A stretch of DNA of 64,000 nucleotides, taken from Halovenus salina (GTDB lineage: Archaea > Halobacteriota > Halobacteria > Halobacteriales > Haloarculaceae). The notes beneath the pieces were generated by a model. That model had not been told where the DNA came from and searched no databases. It saw only the letters and a list, made by a program, of their open reading frames with translations. Of this stretch, positions 40,881 through 50,510 are shown one piece after another. Position 1 is the first letter of the stretch; each line of letters starts with the position of its first letter. The translations under genes were made by a program, and so were the position numbers. The stretch spans positions 1,798,001-1,862,000 of the forward strand of contig NZ_CP112972.1 of the NCBI RefSeq assembly GCF_026410925.1, given 5' to 3'.

Positions 40881-42296
40881 TCAGTAGTGGATACTCTCGC
40901 CTTTCGCGCCCTTGATGGCCTCGTGGACAGCCTCGGAGAGCGTGGGGTGAACGTGGACCGTCTGGGCCACGTCTTCGAGCGTCGCGCCCATCTCGATGGC
41001 GAGGGTCAGTTCGGCGACGAGTTCGGAGGCCTCGGGACCGACAATCTGTGCTCCCAAGAGGAAGCCGCTCTCGCCGTCGGCGACGACGCGAGCGAACCCT
41101 TCTTTCTCGTCGAGCGAGAGCGCCCGGCCCGAGGCACGCATGGGCATCTGGCCGGTAATCGGGTCGAAGCCTGCTTCCTCGGCCTCGGCTTCGGTCATGC
41201 CGACGGTACCGATTTCGGGGTCGGTGAACACCGCCGCCGGGACTGCCTGGTGGTCGAGTGCCGACGGCTCGCCGGCGACGACCTCCGCAGCGACTTCGCC
41301 CTCTTTGAAGGCTTTGTGGGCGAGCATCGGCTCGCCGGCCACGTCTCCGACCGCGAAAATCGTCTCCTCTGTCGTGCGGGCCTGGCCGTCGGTGACGATG
41401 AAGCCGTTGTCGTCGGTCTCGACGTCGATAGCGTCGAGATTCAGCGTGTCGGTCACGGGCTGGCGGCCGACAGCGACCAGACACTTCTCGGCGTCGAAGG
41501 CGGTGAGGTTGCCGTCCTCGTCTTCGGTGCGGACGACGAGACCGTCCCCGTCTTCTTCCCACTCGGAGGCGCGCTGGCCGAAGTGGAAGTCGATGCCGAG
41601 TTCTTCGGCGCGCTCGTGGACGACGTCGGTAACGTCGCTCTCGTACTGCGGGAGCGGGCTGTCGAGCATCTCGACAATGGTCACGTCACAGCCCAGCTTC
41701 TGGTAGACCGTCGCCAGCTCCATCCCGATGTAGCCGCCGCCGACGACGACCATGCTGTCGGGTACAGACTCTAGCGAGAGCGCGTGTTCAGAGGCGAGAA
41801 TCCGCTCGCCGTCGAACTCGAAGCCGGGCACCTCGATTGGGCGGCTCCCTGTTGCGATGATGGCGTTGTCGAACTCGATTGACTCAGAGCCCTGTCCCTC
41901 GCCGGAGGCGACGATGCGCGCCCGGCCGGGAGAGGCGAACTCGGCGCGTCCCTCGATGAGGTGTGCGCCGGCGCGCTCGGTCAGGGACTCGACGCCTTTG
42001 GTGAGGCGAGTCACGAGCTGGTCTTTCCAGTCGACCATCCCCTGGAGGTCGACCGCGGGGTCGGCGTAGATGCCCATTTCCTCGGCCTGGGTGGCGTCGT
42101 GGGCGATGTCGCTTGCCGAAATCATTGCCTTCGAGGGGATACAGCCCCGATTGAGGCAGCTCCCGCCGTAGGCGTCCATCTCGACGAGCGTCACGTCGAG
42201 GTCGAGCTGTCCGGCCCTGATGGCGGCCACGTAGCCGCCGGGACCGCCGCCGATTACCAGTACGTCCGTCGATGAGGTGATGTCTCCAACTACCAT
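40881..42296 (-). CDS. lpdA: Dihydrolipoamide dehydrogenase (E3)
   Basis: E3 reoxidises the lipoyl groups of E2 with NAD. The 471-residue flavoprotein has the FAD motif VLVIGGGPGGYVAA, the redox disulfide GGSCLNRGCIPSK, the NAD motif VVVGGGYIGMELA, and the C-terminal HPTLSE with the catalytic His and Glu. It follows the E2 gene by 2 bases, so it closes the dehydrogenase operon. Its 3' end is duplicated 2.4 kb downstream. Confidence 0.95.
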   Translation of the reverse strand: MVVGDITSSTDVLVIGGGPGGYVAAIRAGQLDLDVTLVEMDAYGGSCLNRGCIPSKAMISASDIAHDATQAEEMGIYADPAVDLQGMVDWKDQLVTRLTKGVESLTERAGAHLIEGRAEFASPGRARIVASGEGQGSESIEFDNAIIATGSRPIEVPGFEFDGERILASEHALSLESVPDSMVVVGGGYIGMELATVYQKLGCDVTIVEMLDSPLPQYESDVTDVVHERAEELGIDFHFGQRASEWEEDGDGLVVRTEDEDGNLTAFDAEKCLVAVGRQPVTDTLNLDAIDVETDDNGFIVTDGQARTTEETIFAVGDVAGEPMLAHKAFKEGEVAAEVVAGEPSALDHQAVPAAVFTDPEIGTVGMTEAEAEEAGFDPITGQMPMRASGRALSLDEKEGFARVVADGESGFLLGAQIVGPEASELVAELTLAIEMGATLEDVAQTVHVHPTLSEAVHEAIKGAKGESIHY

Positions 42297-42298
42297 GA

Positions 42299-43816
42299 TT
42301 ATTCGAGTAACAGCAACGTCGGGTTCTCTAGGTACTCCATAACCGTGTTACAGAACTGTGCGGCTTCGGCACCGTCGATAACCCGGTGGTCGATGGTCAG
42401 CGACAGCGGCAGCGTGGGTTTTGCAACCACCTCGCCGTCCTCGACGACCGGGCGCTGTTTGATCTCCCCGAGGCCGAGGATGGCAGTCTCGGGGTAGTTG
42501 ATGATTGGCGTCGCGTACTCGCCGCCGAAGGCTCCAAAGTTCGTAATCGAGAAGGTACTCCCCTGGAGTTCGTCGGGGCTTACCTTCCGGTTTCGTGCCT
42601 TCGAAGCGAGTTCGTTCACTTCCGAGGAGAGCTGGAGCATACCCTTATTGTCTGCGTCCTTGACAACAGGCACCATCAGTCCCGCATCGGTGGCAACCGC
42701 GATACCGATGTTGTAGTAGTGTTTGTAGCGAATCTCCTCGGCCTCCTCGTCGAGCTCGGTGTTGAGCACCGGATACTCCTTGAGCGCGGCGATGATGGCC
42801 TTGATGACAAAGGGCATGTACGTCATCTTGATGTCGCGCTCCTCGGCGCGGGGTTTGAGGTCCTTCCGCGTCTCGACGAGTTCGGACACGTCGGCCGTGT
42901 CGTGGTGCGTGACGTGAGGTGCGGTGTACTTCGATTCCTCCATCTGCTGGCCGATGGTCCGGCGAACACCCCGGTAGGGCTCTGTCGTGACCTCCTGCTG
43001 TGGCGTCGGCGTCGCCGTCTCGACGCCGGCGCTCGTGGCGGTCGTGCCGGTGGCGGCGCTCTCGGCGGCCTCCTCGGCCTCGAGGAACGCACGGATGTCC
43101 GCTTCCTCGACGAACGCCTGGCCGTCGCGGCTCTTCTCTGTCGGCACCTTGTTGAGGTCGACGCCCTCCTCCTCGGCGATTTTCCGCGTCGCGGGCGTCG
43201 CAAGCGTCTGGTCTCGGTCTGCCGTCTCGGTTGTCGCTGTCGTCGCGGTGGCAGTCTCCTCACCGTCGTCACGCGGCGTCACCGCAGCGGTTGTCTCTGT
43301 CTCCGTCGGTTCTTCATCCTCCGCAGCAGCAGCGCGAACGTCGTCCTCGGTAATCCGGCCGCTCGGGCCGGTTCCCTCGACTGTCGTGATGTCGACACCC
43401 TCCTCGCGGGCGAGCCGGCGGACGTTCGGTGGTGCGAACACGCGGCCGTCACCGGTCGAGGCCTCGACTGCGTCCGAGTCGTCGGCCGCAGCCGTGGTGT
43501 CGTCGGTGTCGGCCGTGTCAGCGTCTTCGGCTGTGCCAGCGTCCTCGGTGTCGGCCGGCTCGGGGTCGCCGCCCTCGCCGTCGACATCGATTGTGGCGAC
43601 GACATCTCCGACAGGAACCATTTCGCCTTCTTCGGCGTGGAGGTCGAGAACGGTTCCAGTTACTGGTGCCGGGAGGTCGACGACCGCCTTGTCTGTCTCG
43701 ACATCTGCCATCACCTGGTCCTCTTCGACCGTGTCGCCCGTGCTGACGTGCCAGGCGACAATCTCTCCCTCTGCGATACCTTCGCCAACGTCTGGTAACT
43801 CGAATTCGAATGCCAT
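42299..43816 (-). CDS. 2-oxoacid dehydrogenase E2 with two peripheral subunit-binding domains
   Basis: The 505-residue dihydrolipoamide acyltransferase has one lipoyl domain (lipoyl Lys43 in ETDKAVVDL), then two E3/E1-binding domains: FAPPNVRRLAREEGVDI (about 127-163) and LATPATRKIAEEEGVDL (about 207-245). Acidic Thr/Glu/Ala linkers separate them. The catalytic domain starts near residue 280 and carries HRVIDG near the end. Two binding domains are unusual, as most E2 proteins have one. The acyl substrate is not known; haloarchaea oxidise pyruvate with a ferredoxin enzyme, so branched-chain 2-oxoacids are a candidate. Confidence 0.92.
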   Translation of the reverse strand: MAFEFELPDVGEGIAEGEIVAWHVSTGDTVEEDQVMADVETDKAVVDLPAPVTGTVLDLHAEEGEMVPVGDVVATIDVDGEGGDPEPADTEDAGTAEDADTADTDDTTAAADDSDAVEASTGDGRVFAPPNVRRLAREEGVDITTVEGTGPSGRITEDDVRAAAAEDEEPTETETTAAVTPRDDGEETATATTATTETADRDQTLATPATRKIAEEEGVDLNKVPTEKSRDGQAFVEEADIRAFLEAEEAAESAATGTTATSAGVETATPTPQQEVTTEPYRGVRRTIGQQMEESKYTAPHVTHHDTADVSELVETRKDLKPRAEERDIKMTYMPFVIKAIIAALKEYPVLNTELDEEAEEIRYKHYYNIGIAVATDAGLMVPVVKDADNKGMLQLSSEVNELASKARNRKVSPDELQGSTFSITNFGAFGGEYATPIINYPETAILGLGEIKQRPVVEDGEVVAKPTLPLSLTIDHRVIDGAEAAQFCNTVMEYLENPTLLLLE

Positions 43817-43818
43817 GG

Positions 43819-44829
43819 TTAGAACTCGACAGTCTCGCGAATGCCGTCCTTGATGCGTGCCGGCTCCGGCAGATAGTACTCTTCAAGCGCGTACAGCGGG
43901 AACGGCACGTCGAAGCCGGTGACGCGGTTGATTGGTGCCTCCTGGTACAACAGGATCTCTTCCTGGATGGTTGCGGTAACCTCGCTCGCGACGCCGCCCG
44001 TTTTCGGGGCCTCCTGGACGACGACCCCGCGGCCGGTCTTCTTGAACGACTCTTTGATTGTCTCTTCGTCGAGTGGCGACAGCGAGCGGAGGTCGACAAC
44101 TTCGGCGTCGATACCCTCCTCCTCGGCAAGTTCCTCGGCGGCCTCCATCGTCGGAGGCGTCATCGCACCCCAGGTGAACACCGACACGTCGGACCCTTCT
44201 CGGCGGACCTTCGCCTCGCCGAGAGGGACCGTGTAGTCGGTCTCGGGCACGTCGTCGCGGAACGCCCGGTAGATGAGCTTCGGTTCGAGGAAGATGACGG
44301 GGTCAGGATCCCGGATAGCCTGGATGAGCATCCCCTTCGTGTCGTAGGGCGTCGAGGGGATAGCGACCTTGAGCCCGGGCTGGTGGACGAAGAACGCCTC
44401 GCTCGATTCGGAGTGGTGTTCGGGGGCGTGGATACCGCCGCCGTACGGGGCGCGAAATACCGCCGAACACGAGAATCGGCCGTTGCTCCGGGTTCGCAGT
44501 CGAGCCGCGTGGCTCACAAGCTGGTCGTAGGCCGGGTAGATGAACCCAAGGAACTGGAACTCGGCGACGGGTCGCATCCCGTAGGCCGCCATCCCGACGG
44601 CAGTGCCGGCGATGCCCGCCTCCGAGAGCGGCGTGTCGATGACCCGCTTCTCGCCGAACTCGTCGACGAGTTCCTGCGTGGCCCGGAAGACACCGCCGTT
44701 TTCACCCACGTCCTCACCCATGACGACGACACTGTCGTCGTTGCCCATCTCGGTGTACAGGGCGTCACGGACGGCCTGGACGAGCGTGAGACTCTGCGTA
44801 CTCTCCTGGTCTGTCAGTTCCTGGCTCAT
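43819..44829 (-). CDS. 2-oxoacid dehydrogenase E1 beta subunit
   Basis: The 336-residue protein is a full-length E1 beta: [51 protein letters not shown] and [17 protein letters not shown]. With E1 alpha it binds thiamine diphosphate and decarboxylates the 2-oxoacid. It overlaps the E1 alpha gene by 4 bases and sits 2 bases before E2. Confidence 0.94.
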   Translation of the reverse strand: MSQELTDQESTQSLTLVQAVRDALYTEMGNDDSVVVMGEDVGENGGVFRATQELVDEFGEKRVIDTPLSEAGIAGTAVGMAAYGMRPVAEFQFLGFIYPAYDQLVSHAARLRTRSNGRFSCSAVFRAPYGGGIHAPEHHSESSEAFFVHQPGLKVAIPSTPYDTKGMLIQAIRDPDPVIFLEPKLIYRAFRDDVPETDYTVPLGEAKVRREGSDVSVFTWGAMTPPTMEAAEELAEEEGIDAEVVDLRSLSPLDEETIKESFKKTGRGVVVQEAPKTGGVASEVTATIQEEILLYQEAPINRVTGFDVPFPLYALEEYYLPEPARIKDGIRETVEF

Positions 44830-45950
44830 TCGAGTAGCACCTCGTCTCCGTGGCGGTCACGGAGCGCTTCGAGATAGTCGAGCTGTTCCTGGAGTCGCTG
44901 TGGCATGTCCGCGTAGACGTCGTTGAACATCTCCGCGGGGTCGGGACGGTCGAACTCCTCGGCCCGGTCGATAGCGTCAGCGACCTCCTGTTTGATGTCA
45001 GCCTCCATCTTCTCGATTGCCGCGTCGTCGATCAGCCCGCGGTCGCGCAGAAATGTCTCCATGCGCGGGATGGGATCCTTCTGCTTCCATCGCTCGACCT
45101 CCTCCTCGTCGCGGTAGACACTCGGGTCGTCTGCGGTAGTGTGTGCGCCAAACCGGTACTGGACGGCCTCGATAAGCGTCGGCTGCGTTGCCCGGCCGAT
45201 GTCCTCGTCGGCCTCGGAGCCGGTCTTTGCCTTTTCGATTGCCGCTTTGGTGACCTTGTACACCGCCAACGGATCCATCCCATCGACCTGGACGCCGCTG
45301 AAGCCGTAGGCGTGAGCCTTCTGGGCGATTGTCTTGCTCGCTGTCTGTTTCTCCCGGGGCACCGAAATCGCCCACTGGTTGTTGTTACAGAAGAAAACCG
45401 TCGGCGTGTCGTAGACGCCAGCGAAGTTCAGCCCCTCGTGGAAGTCGCCTTCACTCGTCGCTCCGTCGCCGAAGTAACAGAGGAACGCCCGGTCCTCATC
45501 TTGCAGCTTCGAGGCCCACGCGGCTCCAGTCGCGTGGGGAATCTGTGTCGCAATCGGCACCGCGGGCGTGAACATGTTTACGTCGTCGGGCGCGACTTTC
45601 CCTTCGGTGTGACCCATCCACAGCAGTAGGACCTGGTGGAGGTCCCAGCCGAGGACGTAGCCGGTGGCGTGCTCGCGGTAGCTCGGAAAGACCCAGTCGT
45701 CGTCTTCGATTGCGTGCACGCTGCCAATCTGTGCGGCCTCCTGGCCCGACAGCGGCGGGTACGTCCCCATTCGTCCCTGCCGCTGGAGGCTGACCGCTCG
45801 CTCGTCGAAGTGTCGAGCCACCTTTAGCTGGCGGAATATCTCGACGAGCGTCTCGTCGTCGATATCCGGCACCTCGACACCGTCGAGGACCTTCCCCTCG
45901 TCGTCGAGTACCTGTACCATATCGTCTGGCTCGCGCTGTAACACGCTCAT
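44826..45950 (-). CDS. 2-oxoacid dehydrogenase E1 alpha subunit
   Basis: The 374-residue protein carries the thiamine diphosphate motif from [17 protein letters not shown] to [11 protein letters not shown], and the conserved [15 protein letters not shown] near residue 58. The start is the ATG at 45950, preceded by GGTGG about 12 bases upstream; the frame is open further but the extension is not conserved-looking. It heads the E1a-E1b-E2-E3 operon. Confidence 0.94.
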   Translation of the reverse strand: MSVLQREPDDMVQVLDDEGKVLDGVEVPDIDDETLVEIFRQLKVARHFDERAVSLQRQGRMGTYPPLSGQEAAQIGSVHAIEDDDWVFPSYREHATGYVLGWDLHQVLLLWMGHTEGKVAPDDVNMFTPAVPIATQIPHATGAAWASKLQDEDRAFLCYFGDGATSEGDFHEGLNFAGVYDTPTVFFCNNNQWAISVPREKQTASKTIAQKAHAYGFSGVQVDGMDPLAVYKVTKAAIEKAKTGSEADEDIGRATQPTLIEAVQYRFGAHTTADDPSVYRDEEEVERWKQKDPIPRMETFLRDRGLIDDAAIEKMEADIKQEVADAIDRAEEFDRPDPAEMFNDVYADMPQRLQEQLDYLEALRDRHGDEVLLE

Positions 45951-45985
45951 GAGAAAGACCACCTCTCTGGGTGCATACGCGTCAT

Positions 45986-46023
45986 GTTCTATTGCCGATG
46001 ATTTATTATTTTCGTGATAGAAC
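45986..46023. promoter_or_regulatory. Inverted repeat around the TATA box of the dehydrogenase operon
   Basis: GTTCTAT (45986-45992) and ATAGAAC (46017-46023) flank an AT-rich core (45999-46010, read AATAATAAATC on the minus strand) upstream of E1 alpha. This looks like a promoter with an operator around it, with a leader of some 20 bases. The remaining gap to 46280 contains no gene; it has scattered GATAAAC copies and the promoter of the next gene. Confidence 0.45.
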
Positions 46024-46280
46024 GTTCCACCTTCCAAACATATGAGCCAGTCTCCCATCCGTATCACCGACGTACAATGGAAAACAGTCACTAAATACAG
46101 CAAATAGCAGAAATTATTGAACGTATGTTTATCTAACTGCCGCCGATAAACAGTTTAGTTCAGACGAACGAACGGCGATAAACTGGACTAAAACGTCTTG
46201 AATCGAGCTAGCTCGGATAAATCTGTGCTGACTACTGGCCCTTTTTACGTGGCTATCGCCCCGTAGGTTCGAGTGCAACG

Positions 46281-47225
46281 ATGGCTCGACACACGACACG
46301 CCGCACGTTCGCGAAAGGTATCGGCGGAGCAATTGCAGCGGTGACGCTTCCGATGGCAGCAGCCGGAAGCGAGGAAGACTGGACAGTCGCGGAGACGCCG
46401 GTCGATGCGACACTTCACGACGTAGTCGAGGCTGACGACGGGCTCTACGCCGTCGGCGATACGGGTGTTGTCCTCGCACGCACGGGCGAAGGGTGGCAAA
46501 CTGTCGTTACTGGCGGCCCGACAGGAAACGGAAACGACCTCTACGGAGCCGACGTGACCGACGACGGCGAGCGTGTGTGGTTCGTCGGCGCGAGCGGCGC
46601 TATCGGCGAGTACGACCTCGAAACCGGGATGCTGGTCGACCACTCGACGCCGAACGATGTCAGCAACAACTTCAACGACATTGCTGTCACGGGAACCGCC
46701 GGCGAAGCCGCGGTCTACGTCGCGGGCGACTCGGGAGCCGTCTACTACAGCTTCGAGAACGGCGAGACCGGCAGCTGGGACAACGTCACCCCTGGCAGCG
46801 GCTCGAACATCAACGCAATCGACTTCCACGGCCCGCGTTCTGGCCACGCTATCGATGGTAACCAGACCGTCTTCGTCACCGACGACGGCGTTACCTCGAA
46901 CAAGCTCGGCATCGAAGACGCTGACTACAACTTCTACGGGCTGGACTCGAACGCCCCCGGCGACGTGTGGGTGTCCGGCGGCGGTGGGTCGGTCTATCAC
47001 TGGAACGGGAGCGAGTGGACCCGCGACAGCACGGGTGACGCGAGTCTGCGCGACGTTACCGTCGGGGGCGGCGGCCTGACCGTCGGCGACGGCGGGGCTG
47101 TCTTCGAGCGCTCTGCGGGGCGGTGGACGGCCACCGAGACACCAGTCGGCCAGAACCTCTCTGCGCTCGCACGCGGAAGCGTCGACGCCGCCGTCGGTGC
47201 GAGCGGAATCGTTCTCGAACGTTAG
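46281..47225 (+). CDS. Tat-exported beta-propeller protein
   Basis: The 314-residue protein begins MARHTTRRTFAKGIGG, a Tat signal with cleavage likely after AAAG near residue 29 and no lipobox. The rest is made of about six short propeller blades with recurring GDTGVVLAR, GDSGAVYYS, GGGGSVYHW and GDGGAVFER elements, as in YCF48/BNR-type propellers. It should be secreted. Function is unknown. The ATG at 46281 has a T-rich TATA-like stretch around 46240. Confidence 0.75.
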   Translation: MARHTTRRTFAKGIGGAIAAVTLPMAAAGSEEDWTVAETPVDATLHDVVEADDGLYAVGDTGVVLARTGEGWQTVVTGGPTGNGNDLYGADVTDDGERVWFVGASGAIGEYDLETGMLVDHSTPNDVSNNFNDIAVTGTAGEAAVYVAGDSGAVYYSFENGETGSWDNVTPGSGSNINAIDFHGPRSGHAIDGNQTVFVTDDGVTSNKLGIEDADYNFYGLDSNAPGDVWVSGGGGSVYHWNGSEWTRDSTGDASLRDVTVGGGGLTVGDGGAVFERSAGRWTATETPVGQNLSALARGSVDAAVGASGIVLER

Positions 47226-47226
47226 G

Positions 47227-47820
47227 CTAGCTGTTCTGAATGCCGTCGATAACCGCCAGCGCGGCCACAACCCCCACCATCGGCACCGAGCTGGTGTCCG
47301 CAATCGTAATCTCGTACTCGTCGAAGACCGCGAAGCCGCTCTCGGCAGAGCCGACGGCCTCGCCTGCCGAGTCCGTGATTTCGTACTCGTGGCCGAGCCA
47401 TTTCCCGAACGGGAGGAGTTTCCGCGCGAGCGTGACCGCGCCGCCACGCGAGGAGAGTTCGGCGAGCAGCGACCTGTCTTCAGGGTCGCGAATCCGCCAG
47501 CTGTCCTGGCTTAGTGAGAAATCGTTGTCCAGAACGAGTAGGTCGTCTTCGGTGTGTGCGTCCGTGAGAACGTAGTCGCCGGCGATATCGAGTGTTCCGG
47601 CCGCGGTCACGGTGAACAGTTCGGAGCCGTCGGCGTCGACGAATGAAACGGAGTCGTTGGCCTGGTACATCTCGTAGGTGGCCTCGAAGACAACCTCGCC
47701 CGCCTCGTTCGTCGCCTCGTATTCGGGACGCATATTTTCGTCTGTCCCGGTCTGTTCGACGGTGTACCGGCTGCCCGTGAGCTCCAGTCTCTCGGGCTGG
47801 TACCCTCGCGTGACTCCCAT
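47227..47820 (-). CDS. LURP-one-related (Tubby/scramblase-fold) protein
   Basis: The 197-residue protein has the repeated beta-strand pattern of the LURP-one/DUF567 family: NEAGEVVFEATYEMYQ, SLSQDSWRIRDPEDRSLLAEL, LGHEYEITDSAGEAVGSAE. The C-terminus has a hydrophobic segment (VPMVGVVAALAVIDG) that could touch the membrane. Function in archaea is unknown. A TATA-like box read as TTTTTGTATA on the minus strand lies 20-30 bases before its start. Confidence 0.7.
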   Translation of the reverse strand: MGVTRGYQPERLELTGSRYTVEQTGTDENMRPEYEATNEAGEVVFEATYEMYQANDSVSFVDADGSELFTVTAAGTLDIAGDYVLTDAHTEDDLLVLDNDFSLSQDSWRIRDPEDRSLLAELSSRGGAVTLARKLLPFGKWLGHEYEITDSAGEAVGSAESGFAVFDEYEITIADTSSVPMVGVVAALAVIDGIQNS

Positions 47821-47892
47821 TGATATGTACCGCTACTATCGGTATACAAAAAGGAGTTCACCACAGTTACACGTCCTGCAACGCTGTCTCCG

Positions 47893-49266
47893 TTACAGAT
47901 ACTCGAACTCTGTTCCCGCCGAGTCAAAGCCGGCCCGTCCGGAAGCCCACTCGAACACCGGGTCCTCGCGGCGGTCCTCGAGGAACTCGACAATCTGCTG
48001 GCCGACGTTCTCGCCGTAGAGGGTCTCGTTGTCGCCGAGTCGGTCCCGAACGGACTCGGTCTCGTAGATGTACTCGATGGTGTCGTGGACGCTCTCTGCC
48101 GACGCTGGCGGGACAAGCAGGTTCGACTCGGCGTTCATGACGGTCTCCGGGCGGTCGGTGTTGAACCGAGCGGTGAGACAGAGTGTCTCGTCGATGACGT
48201 TGAGTTCTTCCTGCATGCTCCCTGAGTCGGTGTACTCGGCGAAACACTGGCCAGAGGTGAGGAACTCGTAGACGTGAGCGTGTTTCTTCCAGAGCCCGGT
48301 GAACAGGAAGTTGTCACGCGCTGTGTCCAACTCGAGCAGACGCTCGCGGTAGCCGTAGTTCTCCAGGGCCTCCCTGGTCGCGGTCAGCTCGACGAAGTTG
48401 ACGTTGTACCCATCCTCGACCAGTTCGATGACTCCCTCGACGATGCTCGTAAACCGCTCGGGAAGCAGGTTCGCGCGGCGATGGATGTCGACGCGAATCC
48501 AGTTGTCCCGTTCCTCCAGAACCGGGTAGATGTCGAAGATAGATTCCTCCAGGTCGTGGTCACGTTTCATCTCGATTGCGTCGACGATAGAGTTGCCGAC
48601 GACGGGGAGGCGCTCGACGCCGTTCGACTCACCGGGATACCCCTCTTCGAGGAGGTGCTGGCGGTTGAGGTCGACCGGCGCGAACTGATACATCGAGGCC
48701 GCGCTTCCGACGAAGGTGTCGTACTGCTCGGGGAACGGCTCGGCGCGGTTGACCGTCCACTCGCCCGTGAACTGGTCTGTGACGAACGCCTCCGGGTCGT
48801 CGAGACGTTCGAATGCAGGCATCATCCCGCGGAGGCCTGCCTCGTTGTGGGCGACGAACTGATTGGTCGCAAAGGCCCAGGCCTGCGGGAAGATGCCCGC
48901 GGCGTGGGTGTCGCCGTGGACGATGGGAAGGATAGTTGTGTCCGGGAACTCCTCTTCGAGGTGGTCTGCGAGCTGTTTCGTGCGGGTCATCATGTCCGCG
49001 GTCTTCTCCGAGAGGCCCCCGCGAACCCCCAGGTCGACCGCGATATGCGATTCGAGGTCGTACTCGGCGAGTCCGTGGCCCAGCAGGTCGTCGTAGTGCT
49101 GGCCGGTGTGGATGACGAAACACGGGAGGCCGTGCTCCTCGGCGGCAGCGACGACGGGTGCCTGCTTGTAGAAGTCGGGCTTGGTCGCCGTGACCACCGC
49201 AACCGCAAACTCCTCGCCGTCGAGCGCCCGCCGAAGGCGCTTCGAGTGAATGTCGAGTTGTGTCAC
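47893..49266 (-). CDS. wecB: UDP-N-acetylglucosamine 2-epimerase (non-hydrolysing type)
   Basis: The enzyme interconverts UDP-GlcNAc and UDP-ManNAc for surface glycans. The 457-residue protein is somewhat longer than bacterial WecB (about 375). It has the N-terminal TATKPDFYKQAPVVAA and HTGQHYDDLLG, VHGDTHAAGIFPQAWAF, HNEAGLRG and the later WIRVDIHRRANL and FAEYTDSGSMQEE. The start is the GTG at 49266; the longer open frame overlaps lipA antisense to nothing useful. It lies 46 bases after lipA on the same strand. Confidence 0.85.
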   Translation of the reverse strand: MTQLDIHSKRLRRALDGEEFAVAVVTATKPDFYKQAPVVAAAEEHGLPCFVIHTGQHYDDLLGHGLAEYDLESHIAVDLGVRGGLSEKTADMMTRTKQLADHLEEEFPDTTILPIVHGDTHAAGIFPQAWAFATNQFVAHNEAGLRGMMPAFERLDDPEAFVTDQFTGEWTVNRAEPFPEQYDTFVGSAASMYQFAPVDLNRQHLLEEGYPGESNGVERLPVVGNSIVDAIEMKRDHDLEESIFDIYPVLEERDNWIRVDIHRRANLLPERFTSIVEGVIELVEDGYNVNFVELTATREALENYGYRERLLELDTARDNFLFTGLWKKHAHVYEFLTSGQCFAEYTDSGSMQEELNVIDETLCLTARFNTDRPETVMNAESNLLVPPASAESVHDTIEYIYETESVRDRLGDNETLYGENVGQQIVEFLEDRREDPVFEWASGRAGFDSAGTEFEYL

Positions 49267-49312
49267 TGACGGGTCGTACTGCTGGCCGGCAACTAAAGAC
49301 TTCGTTCGGAGG

Positions 49313-50242
49313 TCAGGCGTCGGTCCGTGCCTGCTCGCGGGCCTCGGTGATGTTCTCGTCGCCCTTGAGGACATTCTCGACGAAGAGCTCGCCGGCTCGG
49401 TACGAGGACCGGACCATCGGGCCGCTGGCGCAGTAGCCAAAGTCCAGTTCCTCCTCGGCAACGCGCTCCCAAGTGTTGTAGACATCGGGGTGGACATACT
49501 CGCTGACCTCCAGATGCGAGCGTGAGGGCTGGAGATACTGGCCGAGTGTGACGACATCGACGCCGGCCGACCGCAGGTCCCGCAGGGTCTGGTAGACCTC
49601 GTGGTGGTACTCGCCGACGCCGAGCATGATGGAGGTCTTGGCGAAGGCGTCGGACTCGTCGGCGACCTGTTCGAGCACCGACAGCGACTGCTCGTAGCCC
49701 GCTCGGCGGTCCCGAACCGGCCACTGGAGGCGTTCGACGGTCTCGATGTTGTGAGCGATGACATCGGGCTCGGCGTCGATAATCTTCCCGACGAGTTCTT
49801 CCTCGCCCTGGAAATCGGGAATCAGCACCTCGACGAGAATATCCGAGTCCCGTTTCTTGATTTCGCGAATCGTCTGTGCGAAGTGGCCCGCGCCCTGATC
49901 GGGCAGGTCGTCGCGGTCGACAGAGGTGAGGACGACGTAATCCAGCCCGATTTCGGCGACCGCGCTGGCGACGTTTGCGGGTTCGTCTTCGTCCAGCGGG
50001 TCCATCCCACCCGTCTTCACGTCACAGAAGTTACAGCCACGCGAGCAGCGGTCGCCCATGAGCATGAACGTCGCGGTGCCGGGGCCGTCGCGGCCGCTCC
50101 AGCACTCCCCCATGTTGGGGCAGGACGCCTCCTCACAGACCGTATGCAGGTCGTGGTCGCGCAGGGTCTGTTTGATCTCGGTGAAGCGCTCGCCCGACGG
50201 CGGCCGCATCTTCAGCCACTCGGGTTTTCGAGCCTTACTCAT
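49313..50242 (-). CDS. lipA: Lipoyl synthase
   Basis: LipA inserts the two sulfurs into protein-bound octanoyl groups. The 309-residue protein has the auxiliary cluster cysteines [12 protein letters not shown], the radical [11 protein letters not shown] and the C-terminal serine in MVRSSY. Its presence three to seven kb from the E2 gene fits a need to lipoylate that protein. No lipoyl transferase gene is seen nearby. Confidence 0.95.
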   Translation of the reverse strand: MSKARKPEWLKMRPPSGERFTEIKQTLRDHDLHTVCEEASCPNMGECWSGRDGPGTATFMLMGDRCSRGCNFCDVKTGGMDPLDEDEPANVASAVAEIGLDYVVLTSVDRDDLPDQGAGHFAQTIREIKKRDSDILVEVLIPDFQGEEELVGKIIDAEPDVIAHNIETVERLQWPVRDRRAGYEQSLSVLEQVADESDAFAKTSIMLGVGEYHHEVYQTLRDLRSAGVDVVTLGQYLQPSRSHLEVSEYVHPDVYNTWERVAEEELDFGYCASGPMVRSSYRAGELFVENVLKGDENITEAREQARTDA

Positions 50243-50510
50243 TGTGTGTGTGTTAGCGTGTGGTGACTAAAAACTGCGGCTCTCAGCACTACTTGAATAG
50301 AAGACAGTCGACACGTACTGAATTGTAAAATATTCCGAATTTCAATAGTATGATTCAGAAATACGTTAACTATAATATGAAATTGAATTAAAGAAGGATA
50401 TAATACAGTGGCGAACGCCAGCTGAATTGGTATGCGAGATATCAACGGAAAGTATAAAATTAGCCGCCGAAAATCAAATTACTATTAGAATAAAACAACA
50501 GTATCTGAAT
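50243..50510. other. AT-rich intergenic region upstream of the small lipoprotein gene
   Basis: About 268 bases are strikingly AT-rich compared with the flanking genes. No gene with convincing composition is seen. It includes several TATA-like stretches and presumably the promoters of lipA and the next gene. The composition points to foreign or relaxed DNA. Confidence 0.6.

Larger units (their letters stand above)
38392..40939. mobile_element. Putative island at the 3' end of lpdA, flanked by direct repeats
   Basis: Direct repeats of the lpdA 3' end lie at 38392-38450 and 40881-40939. The roughly 2.4 kb between them carries a toxin-antitoxin pair and a BAAT-type lipoprotein and is less GC-rich than its surroundings. 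Integration at the 3' end of a gene that regenerates that end is the usual signature of site-specific insertion. No integrase is present, so it may be a remnant or have moved by recombination between lpdA paralogues. Confidence 0.5.
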
